A DNA stretch of 60,808 nt from Rostrohypoxylon terebratum (taxonomy: Eukaryota > Ascomycota > Sordariomycetes > Xylariales > Hypoxylaceae). The position numbers and the translations under genes were made by a program. Under the pieces are notes generated by a model. The model was not told where the DNA came from. It ran no database searches and saw only the letters and a program-made list of their open reading frames with translations. Where the stretch lies: assembly GCA_022497145.1 (NCBI GenBank), contig MU385999.1, positions 1 to 60,808 of the forward strand, written 5' to 3'. Position 1 is the first letter of the stretch. The number at the start of each line of letters is the position of its first letter. Positions 44,273-54,897 of the stretch are shown piece by piece.

Positions 44273-47200
44273 ATGCAGACCAAAGAGAAGACACCTCAGG
44301 ACGCGACAATCCTGCTATTCGGAGGGCATGTATTGACACAGACAAAACAAACGCTTGACAAGCTTGTAAAATCACTTGCCGCTAGCGAAAATGCAGATTG
44401 GATTAAAGAAACGATAGCTGGACTGCCTAGCTACTGGGATAAGTTGACTAACAAGATACCTGAGATTGCTGGCACAATTCCGGGAAATCTCCTACTTGCT
44501 GATCTCGATTCGTGGCTTCGACACGGCCTTGATCCCGATGACCCGCGACAGGACGACAACTTGCCTAACATAATGATTGGCCCATTATTAGTAGCCATAC
44601 AGCTCAACCAATATTGGCAGTATCTCAAACTTCAGAGATCCAACAAAGACCTACCACGTGAAGATGACCTCCAGGCTAACCTTGTACTGGGGCAGAGGGA
44701 AAAGAAGCCATCTGAAAAGGTTGAGGTGGTTGGCTTCTGCGTCGGTCTGCTCGGTGCCCTAGCTGTCGCGAGCTCCTCAAATCGTCACGAATTCGAACAA
44801 TACGGCGCAGCAGCTATGCGTATGGGTATGATGATCGGTGCTCTGATCGATGCCCGGGAAGTGTGGGACAAAGGCCTCGGCAAGGGAAAGTCCGTGACTT
44901 ATGCGGTGGCGTGGAGAGATGCGAAGGAATACGGGGATTTTACTCGTATCCTCTCGTCTCTATTCCCCGAAGCATACGTGTCTGTCATATTCGATAAGGC
45001 TAGGGCCTCAGTTACTACGACTGAGCGGACATCACCCTCACTCGTACGACAGTGCCGTGCGGCAGGTCTTACGATAGCGGAAATCGGCATCGAAGGGCAT
45101 ATCCACTCGCCCGGACCGGACCGGAAGCGCCACACGAACGCAATTATCGATCTGTGCCACGAGGAACCGAACTTGCAGTTTGCAGACGCATCCGCGCTAG
45201 CTTTGCCGACTTACGATAATCATGGCGATGGAATGCCAATCTCGTCGGACCGAGGCGACATGACCGCCATGGTTCTGAGCTCCATTCTGATGCTTCAATG
45301 TAACTGGTATGATACATTCTCCAAGATTTTGACACGACGAAACGACGCTGTTGTTGTGGCATTTGGTCTAGACCGTTGCATCCCTCCTACACTTTTACGC
45401 CGGCTTGGCCCAAGACAGCAGCACTATCAGGACATTGAAAAGAAGAATCCCCCCCTCTCGGCAGTACAGTCAACGCCAAAGCAGAATCAGCAAAAGCATC
45501 CACAACCCCAGAAAATCAATCCGACCCCCAGCGAGCCTCTATCTCTTGGACGATATTCTGGGGATACTCCCGAGTCCATAAACACGCCAGGTCTAGATCC
45601 AGACTTGGATATGGACAGCATTGCGGTAGTAGGCATGTCCATTAAAGTTGCTGGTGCTGATGATTTGGACGAATTTGTGGACATGCTCAAGTCGGGACAA
45701 TCACAGCACGAGCTCATCACCCGCGATAGACTCCAGTACGACATGCTTTTTAGAGAAAATGCAGACGCGGATCCGAATCGCAAATTCTACGCCAACTTCG
45801 TCCGCGACTCTGACGCCTTCGACCACAAGTTCTTCAAGAAAAGTCCACGGGAATCTCAGGCCATGGATCCGCAAAGTCGCCTTTGCTTGGAGGGTGCTTA
45901 TCAGGCAGTAGAACAGTCAGGATACTTCAATGAAACCACGACGAGCGATTCCACTCGGGATAAGCTACATGTTGGCGTATACCTGGGGAATTGTGGTGTC
46001 GACTATGAACACAACATCACTTGCAACCCAGCCACCGCCTTTACGGCTACAGGGGGACTCAAAAGCTTCATCGCTGGGAGACTGTCCCATTACTTTGGAT
46101 GGACTGGTCCTTCTATGACTTTCGATACAGCATGTTCTTCATCGACTGTAGCCGTACATACTGCGTGCCGCAACTTGCTGTCGGGTGAATGCAGCGCAGC
46201 GCTATGCGCAGGCGTCAATATTATAACCAATATGCTCTGGATGCAAAACCTGGCAGCCGGGAGCTTTATCACTTCTACAGGCCAGTGTAAACCATTTGAC
46301 GATGATGCTGACGGTTACTGCCGCGCCGAGGGTATGGCGTTTGTTTTTCTCAAAAAGCTTTCTCATGCTATAGCTGATGGAAACCCCATTTTGGCGACTA
46401 TTCGGGCGACCGCCGTGCACCAAAACTTGAATATCACACCGCTTTTCGTACCTAACGCGCCTTCCCTCTCTCATTTGTTCACGCAGGCCATAAAAGACGC
46501 TGGCTTAGAGCCAAGCCATATCTCTCTAGTCGAGGCGCATGGAACTGGCACCCCTGTTGGCGACCCTGCGGAATATGAGAGCATACGACTGGCAGTGGGG
46601 GGCCCCATCCGTGACAAACCGCTACCTTTTGGTTCAGTCAAAGGCCATATTGGCCACACCGAAGGTGCGTCAGGAGTCATCGCACTCATAAAAGTCATTA
46701 TGATGATGCGCCACGGCTTCGTGCCGCCCCAGGCAAGCTTTAAAAAGTTGAACCACGCGATTACCGTGCGCTCAGACGACATGATGGAGATCGTGACCTC
46801 GCTACGGCCCTGGACCGAGAAGCATAAGCGTGCCCTGATCAATAACTATGGCGCCTGCGGGTCCAATGCGTGCATGGTGATTGCACAACCACCTGCAAGT
46901 CTTGCCGGCAGAAGAACCAGGACCGAAAACAATCAGTCCTCTCGACTCCCCTTTTGGATCACGGGCCTTGATACGAGGAGCATTTCTGCCTTCGCTGCTA
47001 AGTTGACATCGTGGTTGCAGCGGCATACCGGTGATGATATCACACTGGAGGACATTTCTTTTGCCATGCATAGGCAATCCAATCGAGCCTTACCTCAAAG
47101 TCTCATTTTCAGCTGTGAGTCTCTGGGTGAGCTGAAGAAGAAGCTTATACAGGTGTCCTCTTCTCCTAGCGAGGCCAAAAAGGCTATAGACGTCACGCCT

Positions 47201-50200
47201 TCCAAGCCGCCAGTAATTCTGTGCTTTGGCGGCCAGGTGTCGGCATTCGTCGGGCTGGACCGTAGTTTGCACGACAATGTGGCCGTGCTACGTTGGCACT
47301 TGAGCGAGTGCGACGCCGCCATCACGTCCGCCGGCCTCGAAAGTATTTATCAATCCCCAGACATTTTTTCACGGGAGCCGCTAAGAGACACTGTTAAATT
47401 GCAAATAATGCTTTTCGCTATGCAATATTCCTGTGCTAAGACGTGGATGGACTGCGGCCTAGCAGGTGAGATTTCGGCCGTCGTAGGTCACAGTTTTGGC
47501 GAGATCACGGCGCTTTGCGTCGCCGGAGTTCTAACCCTTACGGATGCCATCAAGCTTGTGGCCGGTCGGGCGAAGTTGGTGCGTGACGCATGGGGGCCTG
47601 ATCCTGGCGCTATGATGGCCGTCGAGGCAGATGGGAAACTTGTGCAGGACCTGGTGCTCGAGGCGAATCGTGCGTCTGACGGCTCGATTAGTGTTGCGTG
47701 CTACAATGGTCCACGCAGCTTCACCCTTGCCGGATCAATCAAGGCCATTGACGCCGTCGCCGAAGTGTTAACCGGGAACACTCAATTTTCAAGTGTCAAG
47801 AGCAAGAAATTGGGTGTCACCAACGCTTTCCACTCGGGCCTTGTGGATAAACTGGTTGATGCCCTTGGCCAACTTGGCCGAGACTTAACGTTCTGCGAGC
47901 CAACAATTCCCGTGGAGCGCGCCACTGAAAACAGTTATACTTCTAAACTGGACTGGACCTTCGTGCCATCGCACATGCGTCAGCCCGTATTCTTTGATCA
48001 CGCTATTCAGAGGCTAGCCAAGCAGTATCCTCAAGCCACATTTCTCGAGGCAGGCTCGTCCTCAACCATCACCATCATGGCAGCGCGCGCACTCGCTCAG
48101 ACGTCCACGACACCGGATGCATACCATTTCCAAGCCGTGTCCATTGCCAACAACAATAAGAGCGGCCTCGATGCATTGACTGATGCCACTGTTGCATTGT
48201 GGAAGCGAGGATTACGCGTTACGTTCTGGCTGCACCATCCCAAGCAAGCACAAGAGTACGCGCAACTACTTTTGCCGCCTTATCAATTTGATAAGTCGGG
48301 CCGTCACTGGCTGAAGATGAAGTCGCCGGTCGATGAAATTAATAAGGCAGCCGAAGCAATCGTGAAAGCCCGTGGTCTTACACTAGCGTCAACAGAGGCT
48401 CAGAAAGACCAGCAAGATCCCCGATTATTAGATATGTACAGCTTTGTCGGATATCAAGGCAAGAATAAGGAGAGACCGCGATTCCGCATCCATACAGAGT
48501 CGGACAAGTACCAGCATTTCTTCTCGGGTCACATTATAGCGCAGACAGCGCCCATCTGTCCAGCGACGCTCGAAAGCGACTTGGCTATCGAGGCACTTTT
48601 CAGTTTACATCCAGAATGGAAGGCTGCCGGCTTCTCACCCGTCGTCCGCGATCTAATCAACCACTCGCCGATCTGTTCTAATCCTTCCCGGGCTGTGTAC
48701 ATTGACTTTGATGCGCTTGACGAGTCTGCAGAATTGTGGAACATGAAATTCCTGAGTATCAACGCTGCCGCAAACAACGATCATCAACTGCATGTCGAAG
48801 CGCGATTGCATTTCCGCTCTCCTACCAATCCTAGTTACATCCAGGAATTTGCGCAGTATGAGCGATTAGTCAGCCACAAGCGGTGCCAGGCACTCTTAGA
48901 GCTCGGTCTAGACGACGACCATGATGACGTCGATGTACTGCGCGGACGCAACGTGTATCGCGCTTTTAAGAGCATCGTCGACTACCCTGAACTGTACCGT
49001 GGCGTGCGCTCCGTAGTAGGTCGTGGCGACCAAAGCGCAGGTATCGTCCGAATGCGCCACCAGGGAAATACCTGGCTTGACGTGCCCCTCAGCGACTCCT
49101 GCAGCCAGGTCGGTGGGATGTGGGTTAATCTGATGACCGATATACCCCCAGGCGAAATGTACATCGCCACGGGCTGCGAGGCGTCAATGCGCTCACCAGC
49201 CGTGAAGACGATAACGGACGGTCAAGAGCACGGCCCTGGCCTATGGCATGTCTTTGCCCAGCATTCGCGCAAGTCCGACAAGGAGTATACAACAGACGTG
49301 TTCGTGTTCGATGCTGCGACCGGAATCATGCACGAAGCTATGTTGGGCATCCAGTATGCGCGAGTGGCCAAAGATTCTATGCGCAAGATGCTTACTCGCT
49401 TAACAAAAGACGAGAGAGTCTTGAAGATTAACAAACAGCCGTCATCACTACCAGCTACTACAACTGAGGCTCCACACGCAGTAGCCACCCCTGCCGCTGT
49501 AAGCTCGTCTCAATTCACCGATGCTGTCAAGCCTTCCAAGAAGAAACGTAGTGGCAAAGAGGCCAATCCAGGTCAGCGACACGATATCACCAATGAGGTA
49601 CGTGACCTGGTAGCTAGCGTAGCGGGCCTGGACCCTAGCGAGTTCACACTTGACACGGAAATGGCCGAGCTGGGTATCGACTCCCTCATGGGTATGGAAC
49701 TAGCCCGTGAGGTCAGCATTGTTTTTAAGTGCACGATCGATCAAGATGAACAAATGGAAGCCACGACACTCCGCAAGTTTGTTGTCTGTGTGTCGAACGC
49801 TCTCGCAAGATCGGGAAATGGAGTCGGGGGATGTGAAGGGGAGAACGGAGAGGACCAGGATGAGCCCTCTTCTGACGACGGAGAAGACACAGATTCTAGT
49901 TTGAACGATGTAGATACTGATATATCTACTCCGGACGGAAGGGAAACCCCGACTAGCTCAGCTGCCCAGACGACAAAAGTCAATTTTAACACGGTCAGCA
50001 ACTTGACATTATCCCGAGCCGACATCTTAGAATCGTTTGGTGAGGTCAAGATGCGCACTGATGAACTTATCCGCGAACATCACCTTGACACCTACCATAA
50101 AGTCGAGATTGCGGGCAGTAATCGTCTCTGCGTTGCCCTTGTCGTCGAGGCGATGGAAAAACTAGGCATGCCCTTACGTACCGCCGCCCCGGGCCAACCT

Positions 50201-52447
50201 CTCGAGCGCGTTGCCTTCCACCCACAACACAGTCGTCTAATGAGCTGCATCTACGACTTCCTGGAACAAGACGCCCGGCTTATCAACAAGGATCTCGCGA
50301 GCGGGAAGCTGGTGCGAACCGATATCGCGGCGCCGCTCAAATCAAACGAGGATATCCTCCAGGAACTTCTCGAAGTACACCCCGGGTTTGCCGTGCCAAA
50401 TCGAATGACTTATTACGCTGGGCAGAGCTTGAGCAAGGTACTGAAGGGCGAAACGGACGGAATCCGCGTTATCTTCGGAACGGCGGAAGGTCGCCAGCTA
50501 GTCCAAGCCATGTATTGCGAGCACACCTTCAATCGCATGAACTACATCCAGATGCGCGAGGTGATCGGCCATCTGGCCGATCGTATCAAGAACAACCAAC
50601 CTGGAGAAACCCTCAAGGTACTTGAGATGGGCGCCGGCACGGGCGGTACGACAATGGTGATAGCCCCTTTCCTAGCATCATTGGGTATCCCCGTTGAGTA
50701 CACATTTACCGACCTCTCTCCTTCTATGGTCGCAAACGCGCGACGAGTGTATGGCAAGCAGTATCCGTTTATGAAATTTTCTGTACATGATATAGAAAAA
50801 CCGCCAACCGACGAGCACAGAGACCAACACATTGTTCTGGCTAGCAACGCCATTCATGCCACTCGAAACCTGGTTGACTCGTTGCGGAATATTCGCCAGG
50901 CTCTTAGACCTGACGGCTTCGTCATGATCTTGGAAATGACAGAGGTGGTGCCCTTCGTAGACTTGGTCTTCGGCTTGCTCGAGGGATGGTGGCTATTTGA
51001 GGATGGGCGCAAGCACGCCGTCGTGACTGCAGAGTATTGGGAGCGAGAGCTGCATGCTGCTGGCTTCGGTCACGTCGACTGGACCGACGGCAGCTTGCCT
51101 GAGAACACCTTTCAAAAGGTCATCATGGCCATAGCTTCGGGGCCTCCAGAAGCAGTTCGCTTACCGAAAGCTCTTCCAAGCCAAGAACTTAGCAGAGGGG
51201 ACTCGGGGTCGTCTGAGGCCGAAGCTGAGGAACTTGTGGCTACATACACAAAAGGATGGGCTACACCGGAACTCAATGTAGCCAACGGCCAGACAATCAG
51301 CGCTTCCGCCAGTGGTGCTTCTGTAGTCTTAGTTACAGGCGCCACAGGGAGTCTCGGCGCCCACCTCGTGCAGCAGTTCGCAGAGCAGCCAAACGTTAAG
51401 ACGGTAGTCTGCGTGAACCGCCCAAGCAGCATGCCTGTCGAGAAGAGGCAAAATGACGCCTTCTCTTCCCGAGGTATCGAGCTTTCTCCCAGCTCGCGGG
51501 CAAAATTACGGATCCTAGAGACTGACACTGCGCGGCCGCAGCTAGGTCTCCCACCGCAAGAGTATCAATGGCTAGTAGAAAACGGCACTCATATCGTCCA
51601 CAACGCCTGGCCCATGAGCGGTACACGACCTATTAAAGCTTTCGGGCCACAACTTCAGGCACTACGAAATCTACTAGACCTTGCGCGGTCGATGGCAACC
51701 CGTGACCCCACCAACAGGGTCCGGGTCGGCTTCCAGTTTGTGTCCTCCATCGGCGTCGTCGGATACTCGGGCCAGCAGCGCGTCCTCGAGGATCGCGTGC
51801 CCTGGGCAGCGGTTATGCCCGGTGGTTACACGGAGGCCAAGTGGGCTTGCGAACGCATGCTCGACGAGACTGTCCACCGGTACCCGAAACTCTTCCGGCC
51901 CATGGTCGTGCGTCCGGGCCAGATCGCCGGCTCGACTAAAAGCGGGTTCTGGAACCCGGTGGAACACTTCGCCTTCCTTGTGAAAAGCGCCCAGACACTT
52001 CGAGCCTGGCCGGACTTGGACGGCACATTGATGTGGCTGCCCGTGGACCGGTGCGCGCGTGTCATGGTGGACTTGCTGAAACTCGAGGATGCAACCCTCG
52101 ACGCTTTCCCCGTGTACCACATTGATAATCCCGTCGGCCAGCCGTGGAAGGCGATGTCGCCCGTCCTCGCCGCCGCCCTCGACATCCCACCGCACCAAAT
52201 CATCCCCTTCGAGGCCTGGATCAAGCGCGTTCGCCGATCGCCCCTCTCCGAGACGGAGAACCCTGCTTCGCGTCTGGCTGATTTCTTGGAATACCACTTC
52301 CCGCGTATGTCATGTGGGGGCTTGATCCTCGACACACGGAAGACGAAGGAACACTCGGATACTATGGCGAAGGAAGGCCCGGTTAGTCTGGAGGTGGCGA
52401 GGCTTTATGTTGCGGCGTGGAAGAAAATGGGGTTTCTACGTGGTTGA
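44273..52447 (+). CDS. Non-reducing polyketide synthase (SAT-KS-AT-PT-ACP-CMeT-R)
   Basis: One exon of 2724 residues from the first in-frame ATG (44273); the frame is open upstream but has no ATG. Domains: SAT with GFCVG (Cys156) and a His in EGHIHSPG; KS with DTACSSS (Cys621) and EAHGTGT; malonyl-CoA AT with GHSFGE (Ser1074); PT with His1420 and Asp1608; a single ACP with Ser1804 (GIDSLMG); CMeT with LEMGAGTGG near 2118; and a thioester-reductase (R) domain with GATGSLG near 2356 and Tyr2519/Lys2523. All catalytic residues I checked are present. This order is that of SorB, AzaA and citrinin-type synthases, which release a C-methylated aromatic aldehyde by reduction. The SAT would accept the chain of the HR-PKS at 13475-21412. 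A linker rich in Asp, Glu and Ser follows the ACP. Lack of introns is unusual for this family. Confidence 0.97.
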   Translation: MQTKEKTPQDATILLFGGHVLTQTKQTLDKLVKSLAASENADWIKETIAGLPSYWDKLTNKIPEIAGTIPGNLLLADLDSWLRHGLDPDDPRQDDNLPNIMIGPLLVAIQLNQYWQYLKLQRSNKDLPREDDLQANLVLGQREKKPSEKVEVVGFCVGLLGALAVASSSNRHEFEQYGAAAMRMGMMIGALIDAREVWDKGLGKGKSVTYAVAWRDAKEYGDFTRILSSLFPEAYVSVIFDKARASVTTTERTSPSLVRQCRAAGLTIAEIGIEGHIHSPGPDRKRHTNAIIDLCHEEPNLQFADASALALPTYDNHGDGMPISSDRGDMTAMVLSSILMLQCNWYDTFSKILTRRNDAVVVAFGLDRCIPPTLLRRLGPRQQHYQDIEKKNPPLSAVQSTPKQNQQKHPQPQKINPTPSEPLSLGRYSGDTPESINTPGLDPDLDMDSIAVVGMSIKVAGADDLDEFVDMLKSGQSQHELITRDRLQYDMLFRENADADPNRKFYANFVRDSDAFDHKFFKKSPRESQAMDPQSRLCLEGAYQAVEQSGYFNETTTSDSTRDKLHVGVYLGNCGVDYEHNITCNPATAFTATGGLKSFIAGRLSHYFGWTGPSMTFDTACSSSTVAVHTACRNLLSGECSAALCAGVNIITNMLWMQNLAAGSFITSTGQCKPFDDDADGYCRAEGMAFVFLKKLSHAIADGNPILATIRATAVHQNLNITPLFVPNAPSLSHLFTQAIKDAGLEPSHISLVEAHGTGTPVGDPAEYESIRLAVGGPIRDKPLPFGSVKGHIGHTEGASGVIALIKVIMMMRHGFVPPQASFKKLNHAITVRSDDMMEIVTSLRPWTEKHKRALINNYGACGSNACMVIAQPPASLAGRRTRTENNQSSRLPFWITGLDTRSISAFAAKLTSWLQRHTGDDITLEDISFAMHRQSNRALPQSLIFSCESLGELKKKLIQVSSSPSEAKKAIDVTPSKPPVILCFGGQVSAFVGLDRSLHDNVAVLRWHLSECDAAITSAGLESIYQSPDIFSREPLRDTVKLQIMLFAMQYSCAKTWMDCGLAGEISAVVGHSFGEITALCVAGVLTLTDAIKLVAGRAKLVRDAWGPDPGAMMAVEADGKLVQDLVLEANRASDGSISVACYNGPRSFTLAGSIKAIDAVAEVLTGNTQFSSVKSKKLGVTNAFHSGLVDKLVDALGQLGRDLTFCEPTIPVERATENSYTSKLDWTFVPSHMRQPVFFDHAIQRLAKQYPQATFLEAGSSSTITIMAARALAQTSTTPDAYHFQAVSIANNNKSGLDALTDATVALWKRGLRVTFWLHHPKQAQEYAQLLLPPYQFDKSGRHWLKMKSPVDEINKAAEAIVKARGLTLASTEAQKDQQDPRLLDMYSFVGYQGKNKERPRFRIHTESDKYQHFFSGHIIAQTAPICPATLESDLAIEALFSLHPEWKAAGFSPVVRDLINHSPICSNPSRAVYIDFDALDESAELWNMKFLSINAAANNDHQLHVEARLHFRSPTNPSYIQEFAQYERLVSHKRCQALLELGLDDDHDDVDVLRGRNVYRAFKSIVDYPELYRGVRSVVGRGDQSAGIVRMRHQGNTWLDVPLSDSCSQVGGMWVNLMTDIPPGEMYIATGCEASMRSPAVKTITDGQEHGPGLWHVFAQHSRKSDKEYTTDVFVFDAATGIMHEAMLGIQYARVAKDSMRKMLTRLTKDERVLKINKQPSSLPATTTEAPHAVATPAAVSSSQFTDAVKPSKKKRSGKEANPGQRHDITNEVRDLVASVAGLDPSEFTLDTEMAELGIDSLMGMELAREVSIVFKCTIDQDEQMEATTLRKFVVCVSNALARSGNGVGGCEGENGEDQDEPSSDDGEDTDSSLNDVDTDISTPDGRETPTSSAAQTTKVNFNTVSNLTLSRADILESFGEVKMRTDELIREHHLDTYHKVEIAGSNRLCVALVVEAMEKLGMPLRTAAPGQPLERVAFHPQHSRLMSCIYDFLEQDARLINKDLASGKLVRTDIAAPLKSNEDILQELLEVHPGFAVPNRMTYYAGQSLSKVLKGETDGIRVIFGTAEGRQLVQAMYCEHTFNRMNYIQMREVIGHLADRIKNNQPGETLKVLEMGAGTGGTTMVIAPFLASLGIPVEYTFTDLSPSMVANARRVYGKQYPFMKFSVHDIEKPPTDEHRDQHIVLASNAIHATRNLVDSLRNIRQALRPDGFVMILEMTEVVPFVDLVFGLLEGWWLFEDGRKHAVVTAEYWERELHAAGFGHVDWTDGSLPENTFQKVIMAIASGPPEAVRLPKALPSQELSRGDSGSSEAEAEELVATYTKGWATPELNVANGQTISASASGASVVLVTGATGSLGAHLVQQFAEQPNVKTVVCVNRPSSMPVEKRQNDAFSSRGIELSPSSRAKLRILETDTARPQLGLPPQEYQWLVENGTHIVHNAWPMSGTRPIKAFGPQLQALRNLLDLARSMATRDPTNRVRVGFQFVSSIGVVGYSGQQRVLEDRVPWAAVMPGGYTEAKWACERMLDETVHRYPKLFRPMVVRPGQIAGSTKSGFWNPVEHFAFLVKSAQTLRAWPDLDGTLMWLPVDRCARVMVDLLKLEDATLDAFPVYHIDNPVGQPWKAMSPVLAAALDIPPHQIIPFEAWIKRVRRSPLSETENPASRLADFLEYHFPRMSCGGLILDTRKTKEHSDTMAKEGPVSLEVARLYVAAWKKMGFLRG

Positions 52448-53502
52448 TTCATGTTTGGTGATTTCTACGGAGTCGGGCTTGATCTAATTACGTGTTTAAG
52501 GGTTTGGATTTTCTTATATTAATACAGCCACTGAGATTGAAACTACTTGGAGGTATGTTTCTTTCATCCGTTCTGTACATTAGGTATTAATATCCTCTAT
52601 CTTCAATCAATTTAAGCATGACGTGTAACTTATATCAATTAATGAAAAATACGTGGTCGAGATAATATTTTTGAATAATATCATTTCTCAACTATTCTAC
52701 CAGGTCATCGTTATTATTCCTAGGGAAAGTACGACTTGATGCCGGTACTATGATCCTCAAACGAGCCCGCCGTTTCCTTTCCGACCTTCCTGTATTCCAG
52801 TGCAACCGCCCACGGCGTCGCCAGTACGGATTCCGTGTTAAATCGGAGCGGGGTTCCGCTTCCGACCCCGCACCCGGCGGGGTACATGCTAACGGCGTCT
52901 TAGTAATCTCGGCAGCTTACTCATCACTTACATAATACGACCCCTGGATTTTTATGTAATTTATCATTACCTTATTGAGGACCGAATGCTCGATTTATAC
53001 TCTTGATCTTGCAACTGAACTTTCGATATGGATTTAATACTATAACTTAAAGCTTAACACGGATAGGCATTTTCGATCATTAACAAGTCTCTACGCCAAA
53101 GGATTTACGTATGTGTTGACGTCTTCTATGAAGGATATGATGACATAAGCAGTTTCAAAGCTGATACTACCTAAAGATTAGTGATACTAGTCCCAAAAGC
53201 ACCTACAAATTAGGTACCTGGTTTCTTAACCTGTACTGGTCTCACGCTAGAATTTAATGGTCAACCGCCACAGCAAGGTACCTAGGACCTAGGTTAACCT
53301 AGTCAGTCTACCATGAGAGATCAATATGCGCGGACAACGCACCAAGTAAACCTCATTATGAAGGGTTATTAATTCTTCATAATTGACGGCTACGTCAAAA
53401 TACGAATAATTTACTACTTGTTTTCACATAGGAACTTGTTGACCAGACATAATTTTCCAATATGGTTCTAACTACTTGCGAGCTGATAAAACCAGCACCT
53501 CT
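52448..53502. other. Intergenic region at the right edge of the PKS cluster
   Basis: About 1.05 kb between the convergent 3' ends of the NR-PKS and the PSD-like gene. It is AT-rich with a CCTAGG repeat near 53275-53303. No gene was recognised. Confidence 0.5.
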
Positions 53503-54897
53503 TCACACGTGTCTGACCAGCCCTGGTGGCACCATCGGGCTATTCGGGATATTCATGTTCAAGGGCTGATTTATCTTCAAAGGCACTTCAGGAAACTTGT
53601 AGACGTCATCGATATTGACGCCTGAGCCAGCACGAAACACCAACGCAGAGGAGGACCCGCCAAAATGGAACATACCGAGCTCATCGCCACGGACGACGTG
53701 TTGTCCCTCGTACACCGTGGCCTCGCACGTAGAGATCTCCGTCATGCCAATGGAGACGACGCACATGAGACCAATTTGGGCGTTGTCAGCCTGGATGAAG
53801 ATCAGCTGGCGTGCGGCGGTGTTGGCGAAAAAACAAAGGGACTGCAAGTACGGTGGCGCATCGGTATCTTCGGTGGGTTCTCCGATGGTACTGGGCGCTT
53901 GGGCGAAGTACGTGCCGGGAACATCAACGATCTGTCTGATAGTGCCGTTGACTGGAGCGTGCCAGCGGTGATAACCTGTAGTGCTCAAGAAGCCCTGCAA
54001 AACCGTGCCGCAGACGAAGTCTTCGACGTTGTGGCCGGCAAGGAGGTGCTGAAGGGAGTAAGCCTCGTCCTTGATGAAGAGCTCGTCGTACTTCTGGACG
54101 TTCTCCTTGTAGGCGTATGTCACAGACTCCGTTGCGAAGCTAACGATGGCGTCGTTTGCCAGGTCGCCCGTCGGACGGTCTGTCTCTGGGTCACGGAAGC
54201 GGCGGTTGAAGAAGTCCTCGTAAGAGGTGTAACCGTAGTACTCGACGGAGGGGTCGCAGATGAAGACTTGCTCGAAGGTGCGGCCGGGGTATTGCTCCGT
54301 CAACTTGTTCTTAGCTTCAGTGCTGAACCAGCCGTCGGCGCTGTCGTCAAGTACGTCACGAGAGTCCTTGGATGTAAGGAAGAGTGCCCAGGCCACGAAC
54401 ATCTCCTTAAAGTGCCTGTTCAGGTTTTCCTTGGTGAAGGCGGAGAAGCCACCTTGGGTGTTCATGATACGTGCCATGATCATGTACATGGGCGGGCCCA
54501 AGTCTCCGAAGGCAGGCGCCTGACGGAAAATTTCGTTGATCTGGCAGATGAGATCTTCATATGAATTGTGGGGATCTGTGTCGTCCTGGGACTGAAAAGA
54601 TGATGTATCAACTAGCAATTCTAGGAAGGAAATCATGCATTAACGACATACAGCGTCTTCAAACATGCGAATGAACTCTCCGTAGACCGTCGGTTCGCTC
54701 TCGATGAAGTTCTTTAACTCCTGCACGGGTTGCAGGAGAGCAGCCTCTCCATCGCGGATTAGCTTCCGTTGCTTCTCGACCTTCTTGGAAAGCTTGTTCA
54801 GGTAATCATGGAAGGCTTTCTGGCTCTTGGGAAGCCATCCAGAATTTTGGAAGGACTCGCGGGAGGGTCGAAGTGTTCGTGACTTCGGTGCAGACAT
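53503..54897 (-). CDS. Phosphatidylserine-decarboxylase-family protein, PsiD-like
   Basis: Predicted exons 54897-54652 and 54591-53503; 444 residues from the first ATG. The N-terminal third is helical and resembles the extra domain of the PSD-like group that includes the fungal tryptophan decarboxylase PsiD. The C-terminal part is the PSD catalytic domain: DFFNRRFRD, YHRWHAPVNGTI, and the self-cleavage motif FGGSSS near residue 398, where the chain would split to form a pyruvoyl cofactor. Soluble PSD-like enzymes of this kind decarboxylate amino acids rather than phospholipid; no membrane or mitochondrial signal is seen. It lies outside the polyketide core and may be unrelated to it. The substrate is unknown. 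Confidence 0.9.

Noticed and set aside
53665..54564. A 299-codon plus-strand frame
   Set aside because: It is antisense to the PSD-like gene, whose motifs are clear; the product is a Val/Leu/Asp-rich mirror sequence with no family.
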